DNA from: Mycolicibacter senuensis
Lineage (GTDB): Bacteria; Actinomycetota; Actinomycetes; Mycobacteriales; Mycobacteriaceae
Direction of reading: 5' to 3'
DNA length: 64,000 bases
Assembly (NCBI RefSeq): GCF_003284925.1
Contig: NZ_QMEX01000012.1
Coordinates: forward strand, 1-64,000
Shown here in pieces: positions 60,320 to 64,000 of this stretch. Made by a program: the position numbers and the translations under genes. The notes beneath the pieces are model-generated. The model worked only from the letters and a program-made list of their open reading frames with translations. It searched no databases and was not told where the DNA came from. Each line of letters opens with the position of its first letter. Position 1 is the stretch's first letter.

Positions 60320-61356
60320 CAGCGCAACAGGACGAGTTCGGAGCAGAACGCCGGACCCATGGCCATCATCAAGCCGACCGACCCCGGCGGCGGCGGATCG
60401 TCCAGCGTCTCGCGCAACACGTCGAGCACCGACACCGACGACAGATTCCCGTTGTCCCGTAACGATTTCCGGGTCAGCTGCAACGCATCGGCATCCAGGT
60501 CCAAGCCGTTCTCGACGGCTTCGATCACCCGTGGCCCGCCCGGGTGGCAGATCCAGCAGGCGACGTCGCCGACGGACAGCCCGTAGTCGGAGAGGAATTC
60601 GCGCACGTCTTCGCCGAGGTACTTCTCGGCCACGGTCGCCACGTCGGCGGACAGGATGATCCGGAATCCGTCGCTGCCGATATGCCACCCCATGACATCC
60701 TCGGTGTCGGGGTACAGGTGGCTGCGGGTGGCCAGCACCGTCGGCCCGGCAGGCGGGCGTTCGGCGCCGGTCGCGATGACCGCCGCGGCGCCGTCGCCGA
60801 ACAAGCTGGACGCGACCAGATTGGCCACCGAGTGATCGTTGCGCTGAATGGTCAACGAGCACAGCTCAACTGCGAGCAGCGCCGCCACATGACCGGGAAA
60901 GGCCCGCAGATAGTCGTGCATGCGAGCCACCCCGGCGGCACCGGCGACACAACCGAGCCCGAACAGCGGGACCCGTTTGACATCGGGGCGCAGCCCGACC
61001 CGCTTGGCCAGCCGCGCCTCCAGTGTCGGGACGGCGAGCCCGGTCACCGTCGTCGAGAAGACGACATCGACCTCGGTCGGCTCGAGACCAGCCGACTCCA
61101 GCGCCGACACCAATGCTCGCTCACCGAGTTCCAGTGCCACGTCGAGATAGACATCGTTGGCCTCGGTGAACCCGCTCAGCTCGCGGTAGCACTCCAATGG
61201 CAGCGCCAGCTGCCGGGTGCTGACCCCGCTGGCGGTACTGAAGCGCCGAAATTCGGGTCCGGCGAAGCCGGTCAGGGCCGCGGTCATCTCTTCTTGGCGG
61301 TAGCGGTGCGGCGGAAACGCGACGGTGGCCGAGGCGATGGCAGGAAATGTAGTCAC
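60316..61356 (-). CDS. pks10: Type III polyketide synthase (Pks10-like)
   Basis: A 346-residue chalcone-synthase-fold enzyme. Catalytic Cys is in PLFGLGCVAGAAG, His in CHPGGPRVIEA and Asn in RDNGNLSSVS. Mycobacterial relatives extend long acyl-CoAs with malonyl units to give pyrones or resorcinols. It is closely similar to Pks10, including SLTIQ-type and GLMMAMGPAFCSELVLLRW ends. The frame opens at 61392, inside the promoter; GTG 61356 is preferred because the SigL-type -10 ends 7 nt upstream, so the mRNA is leaderless. First gene of the PKS-methyltransferase-oxidoreductase operon. Confidence 0.93.
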   Translation of the reverse strand: MTTFPAIASATVAFPPHRYRQEEMTAALTGFAGPEFRRFSTASGVSTRQLALPLECYRELSGFTEANDVYLDVALELGERALVSALESAGLEPTEVDVVFSTTVTGLAVPTLEARLAKRVGLRPDVKRVPLFGLGCVAGAAGVARMHDYLRAFPGHVAALLAVELCSLTIQRNDHSVANLVASSLFGDGAAAVIATGAERPPAGPTVLATRSHLYPDTEDVMGWHIGSDGFRIILSADVATVAEKYLGEDVREFLSDYGLSVGDVACWICHPGGPRVIEAVENGLDLDADALQLTRKSLRDNGNLSSVSVLDVLRETLDDPPPPGSVGLMMAMGPAFCSELVLLRW

Positions 61357-61363
61357 ATCCGGG

Positions 61364-61391
61364 ATTACGCGGTCACCGACTCCAGGGTTCA
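61364..61391 (-). promoter_or_regulatory. SigL-type promoter of the type III PKS operon
   Basis: On the minus strand: TGAACC (61391-61386), 16-nt spacer, CGTAAT (61369-61364). The GTG start at 61356 follows 7 nt later, so the transcript is leaderless. Confidence 0.8.
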
Positions 61392-61416
61392 ACGCGGATC
61401 TAGCGTGTGAATCGGT

Positions 61417-61444
61417 TGAACCGAAGCGCCGCCGACTCCGTATG
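61417..61444 (+). promoter_or_regulatory. SigL-type promoter of mmpL
   Basis: TGAACC (61417-61422), 16-nt spacer, CGTATG (61439-61444). Divergent from the PKS promoter, with the two -35 elements 25 bp apart. Start expected near 61451, giving a leader of about 50 nt with GGAAGGA before ATG 61501. Confidence 0.8.
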
Positions 61445-61500
61445 TAACTCAGGGATCGTGTGACTCAGAGATCGGCGACACCTACTCGGAAGGATCCGCG

Positions 61501-63867
61501 ATGCTGCGCGGGATCGCTTGGGCTGCACTCTCCGCGCCGCGGCGCATGCTCGCCGTGGCCGGCCTGGTCCTGGTCGCTTCGGCGATCTTCGGCGCACCGG
61601 TAGCCGGGAAGCTGTCGGCGGGTGGGTTCAACGATCCCGGCTCGGAGTCGGCCCGGGCGGCCCGGATCCTGGTCGACAAGTTCGGCCAGAGCGACCAGCA
61701 GATGCTGATCACCGTCACCGACGCCGACGGCGCGAACAGCGATCGGGCCGCCTCGGTCGGGATCGCGATCGTCGAACAGCTGCGGACCTCGCCGTGGGTT
61801 TACGGGACCTCCTCGACGTGGACCAACTCGCCCGGGCTGGTGAGCACCGACGGGACATCAGGACTGGTGATCGCCGAGTTGAGGGGCGGGGAGAACAACG
61901 CTCAGCACTATGCCAAGTCGCTGCTGGAATCGGTGTCCGCCCTAGGCGTCTACGACCGGGATGGCGTGACCGTCGCAGCCGGTGGCGAAGCGGTGATCTA
62001 CGCGCAGATCAACGAGCAGAACCAACACGACCTGCTGGTGATGGAATCGATCGCGGTGCCGTTGAGCTTTCTGGTGCTGATCTGGGTGTTCGGCGGGCTG
62101 GTCGCCGCGGCGCTGCCGCTGGCGGTGGCGGCCGTGGCGATCGTCGGGTCGATGGCCATCCTGCGGGTGACCACCGCCTACACCGACGTGTCGATCTTCG
62201 CCCTCAATCTGACCACGGCGATGGGCCTGGCTTTGGCGATCGACTACACCCTGCTGATCATCAGCCGCTACCGCGACGAGCTCGCCACCGGCGCCGCGCC
62301 CGCCGACGCGCTGACCCGAACCATGGTCACCGCGGGCCGCACGGTGCTGTTCTCGGCGACCACCGTGGCGTTGTCCATGGCGGTCATGGTGCTGTTCCCG
62401 ATGTACTTCCTGAAATCGTTCGCCTACGCCGGGGTGGCCACCGTGGCGTTCGTCGCCTGCGCGGCCATTGTGCTGACACCGGCGCTGATCGTGATGCTCG
62501 GCGCGCGCCTCGACGCGCTGGACATGCACCGGTTGGCCCGCCGCCTGCTCAACCGCGGTGAGCCCGAACCCAAGCCGGTCGAACAGCAGTTCTGGCACCG
62601 GTCGACGACCGCGGTGATCCGCCACGCGGTGCCCGTCGCAGTGGCCGGGGTCGCCCTACTGGTGCTGCTGGGGACGCCGTTTCTGGGTGTCAAATGGGGC
62701 TTCCCCGATGACCGGGCGCTGCCCCGGTCGGCGTCGGCGCACCAGGTCGGCGACCGGCTGCGCACCGGGTTCGCCGACGACTCGTCGGCCACCATCAGCG
62801 CGGTCGTCCCCGACGCCACCGGGCTGGCCCGCGGCGATCTCGAGCGTTATGCGGCCGCCCTGTCGACCGTGACGCATGTGTCGGCGGTGACCGCGCCGAC
62901 CGCCACGTTCGTCAACGGGCAGCCGGTGGGGCCGCCGGCGGCACCGACCGGCCTGGTCGACGGCTTCGCGCTGGTGACCATCGCCAGCACCGCGCCGCTG
63001 TTCTCGGCCGGCTCCGACGACCAGCTCGATCAGCTGCACCAGATCGCCGGCCCGGCCGGGAAGACGGTGCTGTTCGCCGGGCTGGCGCAGAACAACCGCG
63101 ACAGTGTGGCCGCCATCACCTCCCGCTTGCCGCTGGTACTGGGGCTGATCGCGGCCATCACGTTCGTGCTGCTGTTCCTGCTGACCGGCAGCGTGGTGTT
63201 GCCGGTGAAAGCACTGGTGCTCAACGTGCTGTCGTTGACGGCTGCGTTCGGGGCGCTGGTCTGGATCTTCCAGGACGGCAATCTCGGGGCGTTCGGCACG
63301 ACACCGACCGGGACGCTGGTGGCCAACATGCCGGTGCTGTTGTTCTGCGTCGCATTCGGATTGTCGATGGACTACGAGGTGTTCCTGATCGCCCGGATCC
63401 GGGAGTACTGGCTGGCCTCGGGCCGCACCCCGGCGGACAACGACGCCAGCGTGGCGCTCGGCCTGGCCCGCACCGGGCGGGTGATCACCGCCGCGGCGCT
63501 GGTGATGTCGATATCTTTCGCGGCGCTGATCGCCGCGCACGTGTCGTTCATGCGGATGTTCGGTGTCGGGCTGACCCTGGCCGTGCTGACCGACGCCACG
63601 CTGGTGCGCACGGTGCTGGTGCCGGCCTTCATGCACCTGATGGGCCGGGCGAACTGGTGGGCGCCGGGATTACTCGCCCGGCTGCACGACCGGATCGGCA
63701 TCAGTGAGGACCACACCCGGAAGGCCTCCGCAGCGCAACGGCACCGCCGGCCCGGGCATACGCCCGGCGAGCCGGCGTTCGCCGACGGAGCCGGCTATCG
63801 CCTCCCGGTCAACGGGCGACCGACACCGCGTCACGCACGGCCGCGGTCAGGCTCCGCTCGTCGCTGA
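61501..63867 (+). CDS. MMPL/RND family lipid transporter (MmpL13-like)
   Basis: A 788-residue RND-type transporter with two repeats of membrane helices. The proton-relay Asp-Tyr pairs are present: D248-Y249 in LALAIDYTLL and D624-Y625 in GLSMDYEVFL. Mycobacterial MmpLs export lipids and siderophores. The shared divergent SigL-type promoter with the PKS operon suggests export of its product; this is inference. By memory it resembles MmpL13. The last 70 residues are Arg/Pro-rich and overlap the next gene, on the opposite strand, by 59 bp. Confidence 0.88.
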   Translation: MLRGIAWAALSAPRRMLAVAGLVLVASAIFGAPVAGKLSAGGFNDPGSESARAARILVDKFGQSDQQMLITVTDADGANSDRAASVGIAIVEQLRTSPWVYGTSSTWTNSPGLVSTDGTSGLVIAELRGGENNAQHYAKSLLESVSALGVYDRDGVTVAAGGEAVIYAQINEQNQHDLLVMESIAVPLSFLVLIWVFGGLVAAALPLAVAAVAIVGSMAILRVTTAYTDVSIFALNLTTAMGLALAIDYTLLIISRYRDELATGAAPADALTRTMVTAGRTVLFSATTVALSMAVMVLFPMYFLKSFAYAGVATVAFVACAAIVLTPALIVMLGARLDALDMHRLARRLLNRGEPEPKPVEQQFWHRSTTAVIRHAVPVAVAGVALLVLLGTPFLGVKWGFPDDRALPRSASAHQVGDRLRTGFADDSSATISAVVPDATGLARGDLERYAAALSTVTHVSAVTAPTATFVNGQPVGPPAAPTGLVDGFALVTIASTAPLFSAGSDDQLDQLHQIAGPAGKTVLFAGLAQNNRDSVAAITSRLPLVLGLIAAITFVLLFLLTGSVVLPVKALVLNVLSLTAAFGALVWIFQDGNLGAFGTTPTGTLVANMPVLLFCVAFGLSMDYEVFLIARIREYWLASGRTPADNDASVALGLARTGRVITAAALVMSISFAALIAAHVSFMRMFGVGLTLAVLTDATLVRTVLVPAFMHLMGRANWWAPGLLARLHDRIGISEDHTRKASAAQRHRRPGHTPGEPAFADGAGYRLPVNGRPTPRHARPRSGSARR

Positions 63868-64000
63868 GGTCGATGTCCACCAGGCTGCGACGCGCCCGCG
63901 CCACCACGTCCTCCTCGTGCGGGACCGGGCACTCCAGCAGGGGCCGGTACACATCGACCACCAGCAGCTGCTGCTCGATCCGGAACGAGAAGCTACGGCC
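63809..64000 (-). CDS. C-terminal fragment of an unknown protein, 5'-truncated by window
   Basis: A minus-strand frame open from the window edge to a TGA at 63809-63811; 63 residues are visible. The segment (FRIEQQLLVVDVYRPLLECPVPHEEDVV, part) has amphipathic strand-helix character, with codon use like the neighbouring genes. Family not recognised. It overlaps the tail of mmpL by 59 bp, tail to tail. Confidence 0.6.
   Translation of the reverse strand, partial: GRSFSFRIEQQLLVVDVYRPLLECPVPHEEDVVARARRSLVDIDLSDERSLTAAVRDAVSVAR

Noticed and set aside
59810-60862. Long frame giving the methyltransferase an N-terminal extension
   Set aside because: It reads out of frame through the PKS gene; GTG 60319 overlaps the PKS stop codon.

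Overview
The window is about 64 kb of high-GC DNA from a mycobacterium (genus Mycobacterium in the broad sense). Evidence: a complete Pup-proteasome locus (mpa, dop, pup, prcB, prcA), mycothiol ligase mshC, a fused LysX, a CoaE-GrpB fusion, MTB12/LppK secreted antigens, an MmpL transporter, a PGRS-type glycine-rich protein and a CapA-type LAM mannosyltransferase. Gene order from 1199 to about 32313 follows, by memory, the M. tuberculosis block Rv1647-Rv1627c. From 32565 to 55235 it follows the Rv2109c-Rv2136c block. The two blocks are far apart in M. tuberculosis, so the join near 32.3-32.6 kb marks a rearrangement. A PGRS protein with a Sec signal but no PE domain suggests a non-tuberculous lineage, perhaps near the M. 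terrae group; species is not resolved.

Layout. 1-1057: 3'-truncated PGRS-like secreted protein. 1.2-4.2 kb: adenylate cyclase, MpaB-type oxygenase, tsnR. 4.2-9.2 kb: the infC-rpmI-rplT operon with a structured, attenuator-bearing leader and an ATC start, divergent from lysX. 9.2-12.4 kb: esterase-fold membrane protein and small hypotheticals. 12.4-22.3 kb: uvrA, metallo-hydrolase, universal stress protein, capA, MFS pump, uvrB. 22.3-32.6 kb: DUF402 protein, coaE, rpsA, PrsW-like protease, polA, and a Zn-ribbon/thiolase pair. 32.6-38 kb: the proteasome locus. 38-44.2 kb: MTB12/lppK, trmI, a RecB-like nuclease, hisG-hisE, HAD hydrolase. 44.2-55.2 kb: metH, PAC2 protein, SDR, mshC, cysQ, DUF3090/SCO1664 proteins, phosphoglycerate mutase-like, uppP.

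55.3-63.9 kb is the unusual part. Two SigL-type ECF sigma factors lie in tandem, each translationally coupled to a ZAS-type anti-sigma domain. In the first pair the anti-sigma domain is fused in frame to a full-length carotenoid cleavage oxygenase with all four iron-binding histidines. In the second it is an ordinary membrane RslA. Next come a convergent coupled operon (Pks10-like type III PKS, ICMT-like methyltransferase, FAD oxidoreductase) resembling phenolic-lipid/polyketide-quinone operons, and a divergent MmpL exporter. SigL-type promoters (TGAAC[C/G]-N16-CGT) precede both sigma genes, the PKS operon and mmpL. This looks like a self-contained sigma-controlled lipid-quinone module with a possible carotenoid- or oxygen-sensing anti-sigma.

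Many monocistronic genes show a TANNNT hexamer 6-8 nt before the start codon, the layout of leaderless mycobacterial transcripts; several starts were chosen on that basis. Three classes of small dispersed repeats were seen: a 57-bp tandem unit at two loci, a palindromic element of about 60 bp in two copies, and a single possible third type. No tRNA, rRNA, insertion sequence, prophage or CRISPR array was seen. The only gene-free stretch above 300 bases is the infC/lysX intergenic region (5457-5833).
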